From NCBI RefSeq assembly GCF_017916325.1, contig NC_090168.1, positions 629,692 through 693,691 on the forward strand: DNA of 64,000 nucleotides, given 5' to 3'. Under the pieces are notes generated by a model, which was given only the letters and a program-made list of their open reading frames with translations, made no database searches and had not been told where the DNA came from. Origin of the DNA: Leishmania martiniquensis (Eukaryota > Euglenozoa > Kinetoplastea > Trypanosomatida > Trypanosomatidae). A program made the position numbers and the translations under genes. This document shows, in pieces, positions 19,735 to 31,000 of this stretch. Within the stretch, counting starts at the first letter, position 1. Every line of letters begins with the position of its first letter.

Positions 19735-21198
19735 ATGACCGGCTGTACGATGATGAGCTTGAGCAGCGGCAGCGTTCTCGGAGCTGCCCTGAGCATGGCT
19801 GTCACCACCATGGGAGCGGGCATCCTTACGCTTCCCTCCGCATACGCCGATGCCGGCATCATTCCCGCGACATTTCTCCTCGCCGGTGTCGGCATTCTCA
19901 CGGTGTTCTCGATAGACTACATCATCCTGTGTGTGGACAAATTAGGCCGCAACTCGTACGAGGAGCTCACACGCGAGCTGCTGGGTAAGAAGGCGGAAGA
20001 AATGGTACGCTGGATGCTAATCATTTACAACACGGGATCTGCTGTTGGCTACCTTGTTGTCTTAGGCGACCTCGTAGCGCCGCTGCAGCCGCTCGTCACC
20101 AGCTACGTGCCTGCGCTCACCACACCGAAACGCTCGCTGCTCTCCTTCTGGGCTGTCTTCATACTGCCGCTCTCTTGCGTTCCCACGCTGGGATCTCTGC
20201 ACATCTCCTCCTTCCTCGCCATCTCGGCGACCAGCTTCATCTGCATCCTGATCATTTTTCGATACTTCGTGCCGGGCCCAACGGAGCCATCCGCTATGAC
20301 CACAGATGCCATCGCGAACGGCACAGCGGCCGTCTGCTTGTGGTGGGGTAGGTCTCCCCTACTCGCGCTACCAATCATCATGTTCTCCTTCGACTGTCAG
20401 TCTCTCGTGTTTCAGATATACGCCGGCCTCGACGACATGCGGCGCAGCGTCATGGTGAAGGTGGCCATCATGAGCCTCATTGTCACGAGCTTAATCCACG
20501 CTGCCGTTGGTCTCTTCGGCTACCTCTCGAACCCGGTAGACGTGCGTGACAATATCATCAACAACTACGACCCCAACGTGGACCGCCTGTTTAAGATTGG
20601 CTACATGCTGTACGCCGCACCGATAATTCTGGCATTCGTTCTGATGCTGTTCCCTATTCGAGATTCGATCTTTATTTTGTGGTATGGCTTCAGCTCCGCG
20701 TCGGTGGCGACGCACGTGCCGCGTAGCAGAGACTTCACGCGACTCGCACACCAAGAAGAAGAGCTGGAGCTGATCGTGAGTGTGGGAAAGGAGCATCAGC
20801 ACAAGAACTGCAACGGTTTCGCTGGCAAGCACAAGAGCTACGGCAGCGCCAAGGAGGAGCTGGAGCACGTTATCGAGGCGAAAAAGCACCATAATGAAGT
20901 CGAACGGATTCCGCTACGTGACCACCTCATCATTAGCGTCACACTCAGTACTCTGTGTGTGGCGGTGGCACTGCTGGCGCCTGGGATCGTGTCAGTAGTC
21001 TCGTTACTTGGTGGTCTGTGTTGCTCCACGTTGTGCTTCATCGTGCCTGGTCTGTACCGCTGGCAGCTGCACTCAAAAAATGTTGCCCGCTGTCAGGCCT
21101 TTTGGGAGTTGGCGCTGATGGTGTTTATGATAGGTTTTGGCGTCCTTGCCGCAATATTTGGCACCGCCGTATGGATCAAGAGCTTCTTCTTCCTGTAG
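19735..21198 (+). CDS. Amino acid transporter, AAAP/SLC38 type
   Basis: A 487-residue integral membrane protein. The frame opens at a GTG (19726); the ATG at 19735 is used, with further ATGs at 19750 and 19753. About 11 hydrophobic segments are seen: roughly 12-36, 42-65, 90-115, 133-155, 158-178, 200-230, 240-263, 287-310, 398-420, 422-442 and 458-482. TM1 carries MGAGILTLPSAYADAG, the hallmark of AAAP/SLC38 permeases, where the unwound TM1 binds the amino group of the substrate. The N-terminal tail is only about 10 residues, shorter than in many Leishmania amino acid permeases I recall. A His/Lys/Glu-rich hydrophilic loop at about 320-395 separates TM8 and TM9. The substrate cannot be read from the sequence. 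It probably sits in the plasma membrane or an acidic organelle. Confidence 0.93.
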   Translation: MTGCTMMSLSSGSVLGAALSMAVTTMGAGILTLPSAYADAGIIPATFLLAGVGILTVFSIDYIILCVDKLGRNSYEELTRELLGKKAEEMVRWMLIIYNTGSAVGYLVVLGDLVAPLQPLVTSYVPALTTPKRSLLSFWAVFILPLSCVPTLGSLHISSFLAISATSFICILIIFRYFVPGPTEPSAMTTDAIANGTAAVCLWWGRSPLLALPIIMFSFDCQSLVFQIYAGLDDMRRSVMVKVAIMSLIVTSLIHAAVGLFGYLSNPVDVRDNIINNYDPNVDRLFKIGYMLYAAPIILAFVLMLFPIRDSIFILWYGFSSASVATHVPRSRDFTRLAHQEEELELIVSVGKEHQHKNCNGFAGKHKSYGSAKEELEHVIEAKKHHNEVERIPLRDHLIISVTLSTLCVAVALLAPGIVSVVSLLGGLCCSTLCFIVPGLYRWQLHSKNVARCQAFWELALMVFMIGFGVLAAIFGTAVWIKSFFFL

Positions 21199-21250
21199 TG
21201 ATCACGATGTGGCGATCAGAGGACGTTTGCCCACCACGAAAGCTGCTGGC

Positions 21251-21270
21251 ATATATATATATATATATAT
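21251..21270. repeat. (AT)10 microsatellite
   Basis: Ten uninterrupted AT units 52 bases after the transporter stop codon, in its probable 3' UTR. Confidence 0.85.
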
Positions 21271-21587
21271 GAGTGTATGTGTGAGTGCGTGCTCACTTAG
21301 TTGCTCTACTGCTCCGTTCGAAGCCAACTCCGCACCCTTATCGCTTTTCTTTTGTATGTATGTGTGCGTGTGTGTGTGTCTGCATATGCTCGCGCGTGTG
21401 TGTATGTGTGTGTTTGTTGTCTGCTTTCCCTTCACCTCCACCCCATTTTTGGCATGCCTTGTCATATATCAACGTTCCCCCACCCCCACCCCCACACCTC
21501 CATTTCTACCACGTCCTTTGAGTGTAGGTGTGTGTACCGTTCCCGCATTCGCTAACGACCCACACCATTCCACTGTGAAAGCTGCAC

Positions 21588-21630
21588 ACCCATCCATTCA
21601 TCCATCCACCCACTCATCCATCCATTCAAG
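21588..21630. repeat. CCAT/CATC tandem repeat
   Basis: An imperfect tetranucleotide tandem (CATCCATTCATCCATCCACC and similar) in the spacer downstream of the transporter. Confidence 0.7.
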
Positions 21631-23219
21631 CGCCCCACCCCAACAGCAGAAGTCAGCTCATTTTTTTTCTTTCGTTTTTCTCTGTGTGCGCTCTCACTTT
21701 GAATGATCGTTTCTTGACGCTCTTCGTTTCGTGTTTAGACGTTTTTTCCCGTTTCGCTTCGCACCTTTTCCCTGCGTGTGCCTCTTCTCCTCATCCCCTA
21801 TTTCTGCTGTCTTAGTCCACCGCCTCTGATGCTGTCGCTGCCGTCCCTCCTCTCTCTCCCATTAAGCAAGGTACACGTACGTATTTCAGTTGCATATATG
21901 CCCCCTCTCTTCTCTTGCCGTGCGCTCGATCGATTCGACTGCTCGACCCTCCTCGTGCCTTTCTCACGCCCCTTTATCTGTCTTCGGCGTGTCCTCCTCC
22001 TTTTTCCTTTATTCCGTTCAGCAGGCTCGCATGTCGCACCAGCGTCACTGTCCGGTGCATGAGCAGAGGGGAGGAAATTTTTATTGTTCTCTGTTCTTTT
22101 CCCTCCTCACACCACCTCTCTTTTGCGATCGCGGCTTCGCCGGGCGGCGCCGTGTGTGTGTGTCTCCTCTGACCCCCCTTCCTCACAGCTGACGCTGGGT
22201 TCCGCGCCCTTTGTGCTCTCGCATTGTTTTATTAGCCTGTGTCTGCCTTTCTATTCCGTGTTGCGCAGAGAGAGCACCGCGCTTCACGGCGGGCCCTCTG
22301 GGTGAGAAAGAAAGGGGCGAACGCAAGTCGAAAGGGGAACCGTCGCGCAATGCAACATGTGGTAGCATCGGTGGATGTCACCGCCTTTCTCGCTACTCGC
22401 CCACCCCCTCATCCTTCTTTTCTCCTCACGAAACAAGGGTGCGCGTCCTTCTGCGCTTGTCGCTCTAGGCGTGCCCTTCCACCGCGATGCGTTAGTAAGG
22501 GGCACTGCAGCAAGCCCAGCCTTGTCTCCTGTCATCTCAAAGCCACAGCGGGAACGGCATTGACCGAACAGGTGCACACCTACATATACGTATCCGTGAT
22601 TCTCTGCGCGAGGGGGGTGGATGAGAGAGAGGGAGAGAGAGGTCAGTGATAGATACGTCCCGCCGGCGCACTGATGAACGCGTGTGTGCGTGCGCGTGCG
22701 TGACAGGTGCAATGATGACATGAGGCGTCTCGGGACACAGAGCGAAGTCAGGTTACGTTCTCCTGTCGCTGCTTCCTCTCTCTCTGTGTGGGACTTTTTT
22801 CTTCACATGTTCGCGGATCCCGCTCCCTTTGAGCGCACGCGCCCACGCACCTGAGGCCCTCTAAGTGAGTAGCGAAAGGCGATATAGCCCATTGGAGGAA
22901 TCGAACGCTGTTGGCACTACAATTTGTTTTTCTCTTCCATTCGTGTGCGCTTGCTAGGGGGGGAGGGCTGCGTGTCTGTGTGTGTGCGGGTGGGGAGGAT
23001 CCTCTCTGTGTTTGCGTCCAGTGCTGAGAGCTAATTCCTGCTCCCCGCCGCTGTGATGTGGTTGGTTACTTTCGTCCATCACGTCCTTTTCCTGTTCTTC
23101 CTCTCGGCGTGTTTGTGTGTGTGCGTGTGTATGCGCAGTGCGTACAGACTCCCTCTCCCCGGATCTTCTCTGACGACCTTTTGTATGCGTGTGCTTTTCG
23201 AGTGTTTGTTTTCACCGCG

Positions 23220-23580
23220 TGCAGGGCACCTGTGACGGCGCTGCTGGCGCGCCACGTGAGCGCCTCTCACACCCGCTTGCCTTCAGCCACTGTGAATTCC
23301 TGCGCGAGGGGAAAGCGGGCAGGCCTGCCATTGCGCCGGCATGGCGGCGCCACCGCCTGGTCTTTGTCGCTGGAGCATCCGGCACGGCGCACCGCGCCCG
23401 CGCAAGGCGTGCGGTGCTCAGAAGAGAGCCGGAACGGTAGCCGAGAGAAGGCGGGAGGAGGCGCGCAGCACGTGCCCGAGGAAGGGGGCAGGGAGGCTGA
23501 GCTGCGCCTGTCGGCGCACAGCTGTGCAGGTGGGGACGGTGGCCGAAGGAGACACTGAATGGGACGACCGAAAAAGAGAA
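23220..23580. other. GC-rich patch of unknown origin in the spacer
   Basis: About 360 bases lacking the surrounding C/T bias and rich in GCG/CGC words. It could be a diverged short retroposon or a gene relic. I could not match it to the SIDER-like block at 5261 and see no protein motif in any frame. Confidence 0.35.
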
Positions 23581-26040
23581 ACGGTCAGTGTTGTCGCTTT
23601 GGTGTCAGCGTCTGTTCTGCTGCCAAAGGCTTCACGCCTCTTTGTCTCTCTGCGTATCACCGCGTCCTACCCTCCTCCATTTTGGTGCGCACACACCACT
23701 ACCCAGCTGCGTCTGCTTCCCTCTCCTTTTCTCTTTGCCAAGTGCACAAGTGCCTCTCCCTTCTGTGTCGACGCTCTCCCTTAGGCCGATTACTTCCGCC
23801 CTCGCCTCCATCCATGGCGGTCCTCCGGCGGAAAACTGGTCCGTCCGCGGCGGTGTCTCCCTCATGACAGAATCGGCGTCGATGCGGGGTGGACCCGTCC
23901 CAAGTCGAGGACCGCTTAAGTCTTCGCTTTCCGTGCAGCCACGAGCGCCCGTGAAACAATAGTATGGTGAGAAATGGATGGAGGGCCTGGGCATCTTCAG
24001 CTGTCGCAAAGTTTTGCTAAATGGGCGAGCGTGGAGGAGGTAGAGGTCAGTCGTCGGAGAGCAAGGCGGGCGCGCTTGGAAAGAGAGAAAGGGGTGGGCT
24101 GGACAGAGAGAGTGAGAGGGGGAAGCTGCAGCGGCGCACATATATGAGTGGAAGGGGGGAGAAAGGGAAGCGTGCTGGAAAGTCCAGTAGGAGTGAAGCG
24201 GGACGTGTGCATATTGTCAGCGGGGGAGCGCTACAGCAGCAACAAGCACGCACCTCTCTCTGCTCTTTGCTTTCTTTATTTCTCTGTGTAGTTGCTCCCT
24301 GAACTTTCTCTCTCCCCTATCAAACACTCTCACTTCGCGATGTGCCTGTGAACTTATCCGCCGTAGCTTTTCTTCGCTAGCGCTTTTCGTTGCTGTTTCG
24401 CTCTCACGGACGTTTGTCCCGCTCGCTTCTCTGTACGCTGGAAATTCCCTGTCGCGCCCGTGTCTTCTTGTGTAAATGGGGTCCTCCCCCCTTTCCCTCT
24501 TTCAGTGGAAATTCGTTGCTTTCGCCACGGTCCCCTCACAGTTTTCTTTTCTTTGAGTTTCAGAGCTGCAGTGTCTGTGCATGCACGCGCACGTGTTCAC
24601 GTGTGAGTGAGTGTCTCTATGCGTGTCTGCTTGTGTTCCCTTTCGTTTTTGTTGCAGCACAAGCTGGATGCCGGCAGTGGACTTGAGTACGGAGCAGCAG
24701 CTGCTTTGGGCCTGTCGTTGTCTTCGTTTCCTTTTTTTCGCGCGCTTCTTCCACACGCACGCGTCCCCCCCCTCCTCTTACGTCTTACGTCCGTTGCTTT
24801 GAACGCTGGTGACGTCTCTCCGACATGTACTCGTTGCTCTTTCGTTTTCTTTTGTCTAAAATGCCGTGATTTTTTTTGGTGTGTGCCACGCTTCAGTCTC
24901 TATGCACGGGTTAGTTTTTCTGCGCGCTAACCCTGTCTTTGGTGGGAACCGGCACTGAATTGCCATGGTGGTTGAGGCTCTCTCGTGATTATTACGGCCT
25001 TTTCCTCTTCTCTCCCTCTCTCCTCATAAATCTCTGTCAGTGGCTGCAGAAGAAGGAATGGAAGGGAAGTTGTGAGACGGCATTTTACACAGCTGACACA
25101 GAAGCTTTCTGCTCACCTTTGCGGTCTCGGTCGCACACACACTCTCTCTGCCCCCCTCCGGGCGGCGCTCATCACGCGTTCATCGAAGTTGCTGCTTGTT
25201 GGCACGTGTATCCCCTTTCTCTCTCCTTTTTCCTATTCTTCCTCTCCTCTTGCGCGCGTCAATGGCTTAGCGCCTGTCCATCGCTTCCCCTTCTCTGGGG
25301 CCTTTTGTCAAACCTGCGGTAGTGCTCGCGTGTGCGCCACCACCGCCAAGCGCCATTCCCTCCCTCCCACTTCCACTCCTTCCATCGCTGGTCGGTGATT
25401 GCTGTACGCTCTCGCCTTTGTGTGTGTGTGTGTCTAATGGAGGAGAGCCAACATGTGCGAAGGTGTCTGCCTCAGGTCCGCCTGAATTTCTTCGCTACCT
25501 CCCTTGACCTCCTCCCTCCCTCATCACTCTCTTACCACCGCCCGTAATTTTCTCCTTGCCAGTACACCTCAGGTGTATGCGTCTCTTCTGAATTTCGATT
25601 CGCCTTATAAGTCTCTGTGTCGACCTCTCACGCTCTCCTTTCGCCATGTCACAAAGTGGCGCGAAGTTTTCTTTGAAGCACTACTTGCTCATCTTCAACA
25701 GACGTTGAACACACATACACATATATTTATGTATTGGTATATATATATATACCAAAGCGAACAGGCACTCGCTCTCCCCGCACGTGGCAGGCGAACGATA
25801 TCCGCTGAGCAGACGGGGGGGGTGTAAACGCACACACCGTACGTGAGGGTCCGTAATAATTTACAAATAAGGGAAAGGGCTAAAAAGATAAATGGAAAAA
25901 ACACCACAGAGGTGAACAAGGTGCGGTTGGTGCGACCCGCGTCGATGACAGCGGCGAAGGCGCGTCCGACACAAGTACGCGCGCAGCCTTGTCGTATAGG
26001 TGCGAGGTCCGTCGCCCGTATTCACCCCATCCATCGACCT

Positions 26041-26070
26041 CTCTCTCTCTGTTTCCGTTTCCGCCTTCAG
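26041..26070 (+). promoter_or_regulatory. Probable trans-splice acceptor of the gene at 26325
   Basis: A tract CTCTCTCTCTGTTTCCGTTT then CCGCCTTCAG ends with AG at 26069-26070, about 255 nt before the ATG at 26325. Splicing here removes the TTG that opens the longer frame at 25989. Confidence 0.5.
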
Positions 26071-26324
26071 ACCTTACATCCCACGTCAGCTTCCCTTACA
26101 TCGCTGACCACTTCTCTCGCTTGTCCGCCCGCTCCCTCATTGCCTCGCCCGTGGCTGCTGCCCTTCGCCTTTTTGCATGCACTTTGGGATCCGCGGTCGG
26201 AGTGTGGGTGGCGGCTCTCTCGGCACCAACGCAAGAGAGCCGAACCGAGTGCGGTCAAGGCCTCCGTAACACAACACGCGCACGCACACACGCCTACGAA
26301 ACTAGACGAAGGGAGGGGGAACCA

Positions 26325-28064
26325 ATGTGGCAGTCACGACGAGTGCAAGTGACTGGCAGCGGCGAGAGTATCCAGCACCTGATCCGCGATGTGCGCCGCC
26401 CGTGTGTGCTGTCTATGCTTTCATGCTTCACGGTGGCAGCCCGCACTGCCTGCCGCTGCTGCTGCTGCTCGGGTGACTTCTCTAAATTCTGCGGCACCAA
26501 ACTGGATCGCATGGCTCAGGTGGAAGATCTCACCTTCAGCGGGAGACCCCGGCGCTCACATGTGTTCAGCCTGCGCTCGCCGGCTTCAGTGAAAGAGGAA
26601 GAAGCGGGCATCATTGCGGAATGGGTGCCAGACGTCCTGGGCTACCATCTGCCGCTGGATCAGCGAGAGCAGCCTGAACCTGCGCCAAAGGCCCGTGTGA
26701 CTGAAGCGGCTGGCTCGGAGGTCTCTGTTACTGCTGAGACGCACGGTACAGTGCAACAAGGGCGTCAGGAGGTATCGAGCGTCGCCAGCGACACGTGCAC
26801 GGGCAGCCAAGTCGGCGGGGGCGACCATCAGGGCGGCCATTCCGATGGCCCCCCGTTCTACGGTCCTTGGCCAAACTTTGCAACCTCACCGGTGCTGGAA
26901 TGGAGGGGATGTCTGTGGCAATGGCGTCCTGTACGGCTGTCGTCTGCAGCAGGCGCGTCACACCAGGGGACCCGCACCACTGTCGCATCGACGCGGCTCA
27001 ATAGGGAGGATCGCCCTTCACAGAGCATGGCACAGTGGCCCCCAGGTGCCGAAAAGGGTCCCACTGGTGATGTGTTGGAGAAAAGCTCACGAGGCTATTA
27101 CCTCGTACCGTTTTTGCTCTGCCCGACGCTAGAAGTGCTCGCCATGGAGCCCTTCATGCATGATAGTCTGCGCGGTGAACTTGCAGCGGCACAAAGCGCT
27201 TGCCTTAAACAGCACCCGCACTGGTCAGAGTACACGAAGTATGGCAGGTCTGGCAGTCGCCACCGCTCAGTATGCCCTGAACTCGAGGCGTCACTGTGGT
27301 CTATATTCATGCCTACTCCTGTTGGTAATCTCGGCATTCCCTCCCCCGAGTACTCGAATGGCGATGCTGCGATGAAGCAAAGCACCGTGTTCGAGCTGCC
27401 GACCTTCGCAATGATTCAAGGCGAGCCACCGATGAGGGTAGGCGGACGCGTTGGTGCTGGGCTCAACCCTGGAGCAACCCGCCCAACGCCGCCGGAAGAG
27501 GAAACATGGGATGCCGTCACGGCGGAGAGGCGGGTAGAGCCAAGCGCCGCAGAAGGCAGCCTGGCCGACCCATACACGCATATATTCTGCTCGAACACGA
27601 GCAGCGCATGCGGTCATACTCATTTGCTGCGGACAGGCAACAGGGCGCCAGCAGCCCCCAAACCTTCCGCCTGCGACTCGTCGAGTCCAACGTTCCCCCT
27701 CAGGTGCCGCAACGCTGTAGGTGGAGGACTTGCAGAGCTCTTTCTCGCCGTCGACCGCTACGCTGCCTTGATCGCGCGGGGTGAGTTGACGCTGTCCGCC
27801 GCCTGCTGGGCCACGCTCTGTGATACGAAGAGTTGGTGGGTCGTGCAGCGTCTACGCGTGTGCTCGCTAGAGGTGGAACGTGAGTTGCTCGCCGCGGCTG
27901 AGGCGCACAAGCGCTGGCAGCAATCCGCGCTCTCACGCAACCGCACCCTGGTGGGGAAGAGCAGCCACGGCATATGCTTTCACGACTACCCGTTCTTGGC
28001 GCAGTGGCCCAGTGGGGGAGGGCGAGGGAAGCGCGTGCAAGCGTCCGAGCCTGACACATATTGA
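26325..28064 (+). CDS. Hypothetical protein of unknown function
   Basis: A 579-residue protein from the ATG at 26325; the frame continues upstream to a TTG at 25989 through a splice tract, which I discard. I do not recognise the family. The N-terminus contains a cysteine cluster (CRCCCCSGDFSKFCG, about residues 46-60). Two moderately hydrophobic, probably folded blocks are visible: around 255-335 (GYYLVPFLLCPTLEVLAMEP and the region after) and around 465-560 (GGGLAELFLAVDRYAALIARG, then a segment with two adjacent Trp). The parts between are Pro/Gly/Ser-rich and probably disordered. There is no signal peptide, clear membrane span or catalytic motif. Codon use is G/C-ending like the neighbours, which supports a real gene. 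It is isolated, with about 5 kb of spacer on each side. Confidence 0.8.
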   Translation: MWQSRRVQVTGSGESIQHLIRDVRRPCVLSMLSCFTVAARTACRCCCCSGDFSKFCGTKLDRMAQVEDLTFSGRPRRSHVFSLRSPASVKEEEAGIIAEWVPDVLGYHLPLDQREQPEPAPKARVTEAAGSEVSVTAETHGTVQQGRQEVSSVASDTCTGSQVGGGDHQGGHSDGPPFYGPWPNFATSPVLEWRGCLWQWRPVRLSSAAGASHQGTRTTVASTRLNREDRPSQSMAQWPPGAEKGPTGDVLEKSSRGYYLVPFLLCPTLEVLAMEPFMHDSLRGELAAAQSACLKQHPHWSEYTKYGRSGSRHRSVCPELEASLWSIFMPTPVGNLGIPSPEYSNGDAAMKQSTVFELPTFAMIQGEPPMRVGGRVGAGLNPGATRPTPPEEETWDAVTAERRVEPSAAEGSLADPYTHIFCSNTSSACGHTHLLRTGNRAPAAPKPSACDSSSPTFPLRCRNAVGGGLAELFLAVDRYAALIARGELTLSAACWATLCDTKSWWVVQRLRVCSLEVERELLAAAEAHKRWQQSALSRNRTLVGKSSHGICFHDYPFLAQWPSGGGRGKRVQASEPDTY

Positions 28065-31000
28065 CGGGTTGGGGGGAAGGAGGAGGTGAGGAGGGGGAGA
28101 CCGGAGGAGATGTTTTGGCAGGGAAGGGGGGAGATGTGAGCACCTTTTCGGAATCGGTCGTGTGCGCGTGCGCATGCGCGATGGTAGTAGGAGGGCATCG
28201 AAGGAAAAGAGAAGACATACCTCTAAAGCTGAGACGCCTTGCAGCACGCTTCCCTCTCCATCAAGCGCCCTTTCCCCCTCCCCTCCCCTCCTCCCCCCCC
28301 AACCAATGCGGCCGCTTCAGAGAAATTGACCGCCTCTTGTTGCGGCCCCTTCCGATCAAATCTCTTCTTCGGTGGTCCGCCGTGATTGCGTCTATTCTTT
28401 ATGTTTCTTTTTCGCCTTGCTTTCTTTGGTTTCTCTGCTATTTATTTTTTCGCCCCATCCCCCCCACTCCCGCGAAGCGAGGCAGAGACGAATCTCATCG
28501 TCACCACAACCACAACCACCACCGCGGCCCTCCCAGTCGCTTTTATGTGCCCCTTCTCGCCGCTGCGGACCTCCTTTTTTTTCGCGAGGCTCATTCACAG
28601 GCGGAATAGGGGATGCTGATCACATCGGCTCTTGTGCCCCTCCCGCACCGCATGTGTATACGTCTAGCGTGGGCGTGCCCATGCGTTCGAGGTGAATGTG
28701 CCTCCCATTCCAGTCACCCCTCTTGGCAGGGCGCCGCCCGGCGAGATGAGGGAAGGACGTGATGGCTATCCTTCATCATCCCCTACCCGACCTCTGGTGG
28801 GAAACACAGAGCCAAGTGAGCTACACGCAATGCATAGTTGTGTAGGAGGGGGTGATGGGGACCCCTCTGCCTGCCTTGGTAAACGGTACGCACGTGCTTC
28901 AGCCGTATCCCCCCTCCCCCTCCACCCTTGAAAGTGTGTTTGGGGTGGAAGGGGGCCTGGTGACGGCGGGCGGCCGCCCTATTTACCCATCAGCCTCTCT
29001 CTCCCTTGGACAAGAAGCTTACTCGCCTGTGCTCTCTTCCGCATGCTGTACGCTTCTTTTCCGTGTGTGACGGTGGCGTTGCTGGTGCCTTGCGCCAACT
29101 GCTCCGTGGTATGGTCGCATCACCTGTCACGGCCACCAATCCCCCTCCCCTCTGGACTGAGCAAGTCATGTACCTCATGCGTAGAGTGGGTCGTCTGCCC
29201 GCATAGAATTCCCATTCCCACCCCATCTACCAGGACTGCTATCCTTTTTGGCTCTCTCTCTCTCGCCCTCCCCCCTCCTCAACAAAACAGTCCGACGACA
29301 CCACGACCGCTTCGTCACCTCATTTTTCGACGAAAGATCAGCAGCAGACAGCAAAGCAAAAGAGCGTAACGCGGCTAGGCGGCATCACGAAAAGAGGGAG
29401 AGACGACGGGCAGAAGATACGAACCGCGATAACGGCGATCGGAAGAGAAACAGGTCGATCGCGCGATTGGAGCACGCACACCTACAAGCCGTCTCTACGG
29501 AAAAAAATCGATACAATAGCAGACGTAGTTGTCTCTTCGCTTGCATGAATACTCACACACGCACACACACGCAAACACGCAAACGCACAGCTGAGAGATC
29601 GGAAAGACTCTGGCAGCTCTTAAGGAAAAGACACCCGTGGAGGTAAGGCTGATTCTTCAGCTGCCCACCTGTGGCTACCCGTCATCTCTCTCCTCTCTCT
29701 TTACCCATCGGTGTCGCATCTAGCTTCTTCGTGTTTCTTGAGCCCGCGGACAGTGGGGTAGCGGAGACTCTAAAAGCCTCTACGCCTCTTCTATCAGCCT
29801 CCGACCTTTTGTCCCTTCTGAAACTTCACCACGTGTCCGTGCCTCCTCACTATTCATTAGCGAACGCTCAGCCTCTCTTTCCCGCTGGTGTGCTCCTCTC
29901 TCGTTTCTCTGCTCGGGTAGCCCCCCTTACCTTCGTTGTCGTTGTTTGTCCAATCTCCTCCTCTTGTCTCCCCTCTCTCCCCTCCTGTCGATTCCGGTGG
30001 AGTGTTTGAATCCTTCCTTTTACCTTTTTTTTCGTTGCGTTGGCTCTTCTCCACTGCGGGGCGTGTATGTGTGGTCCTTTACCTTTTCTCGGCTCTTCTC
30101 CGCCTCTATTTCGCAGTTTTAGCGCTGTGGCCTCGCTCCCCCTTCCTCTATTCAACTGCCCTCCTCACTCACAAGCTTCGTTTCCTCTCGTCTCTGCCTC
30201 TTTCTCTCCCACTCCCTTCCTCTCTTCCTCTGCTTTACTCCTCCGACAGCGGCCAAACCACCATTGATACTATCAGGAGAGGTTTTGTTGCTATTCAAGG
30301 CAGGGGGAAGACTGAAAGAGCGGTAGGGTGGGTCTCTGTTCGAAGCCTCTCTACCCCAGCCTGCCACAGCTGTTGCGCCTTCGATTTTTTGCCTATTCTT
30401 TCGTTTGAGTGTATGTGTATGCGTGTGTGTGTTATTTTTTGTGTGTGTGCGTGTGCTCGATCTCGTGTGATTCACTCGTTTTTTTTCATCTCACCCTTTC
30501 ACTTTCGCTTTCTTCGCACGTGAACAATCTTTACGCTTCGCCCTCCCCCCCAGACCTTTTTTTGCTTGTGCGTTTGTGTGTGTGTGTGTGTCTTTCTTTC
30601 CCCCTCCCCCTCTGCGCTCTAATTTCATCACACGATCGGCACACTGTGCTGAGTTCAAATTTATTTTTCAACGCATACGTTTGTAGATCGAACCCATCCC
30701 TCAATTTTTCGAATACCCAAACCGGGCACACGCGCGAAACCCACAACCACACACTAACTTCGCTCCGCCTCAAGCCATTCCACTTTCCCTTGCATCTGTT
30801 TTTCTTCTCCGTTACCTTCCTTCCCTCCTCGAACCTTCGAATACGAATTAGCCAAACCGCAAGCGCACACGAAGGGTGTGTGCGCGCATTCAAGCATATA
30901 GCGGCCTGTGCAGAGCACTCCTGCTCCTTCATTAGGGCCTAATTTCCTCTCTCATCGAACGACCGTCTATTTTTTCTTCTTCAAGTGTGTGTGCGCATAC

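Larger units (their letters stand above)
21199..26324. other. 5.1-kb spacer and UTRs, no gene seen
   Basis: Pyrimidine-rich sequence with (TA)10 at 21251-21270, (TG)n at 21360-21415, a CCAT/CATC tandem at 21588-21630 and C/T tracts. A GC-rich, non-pyrimidine patch at about 23220-23580 has open frames in several phases but no recognisable protein. A TA run lies at 25739-25751 and an A-rich patch at 25850-25915. It is unusually long for this genome type. Confidence 0.6.

Noticed and set aside
22896..22910. Possible tRNA B box on the minus strand (complement reads GCGTTCGATTCC)
   Set aside because: No A box at the right distance and no cloverleaf could be drawn.
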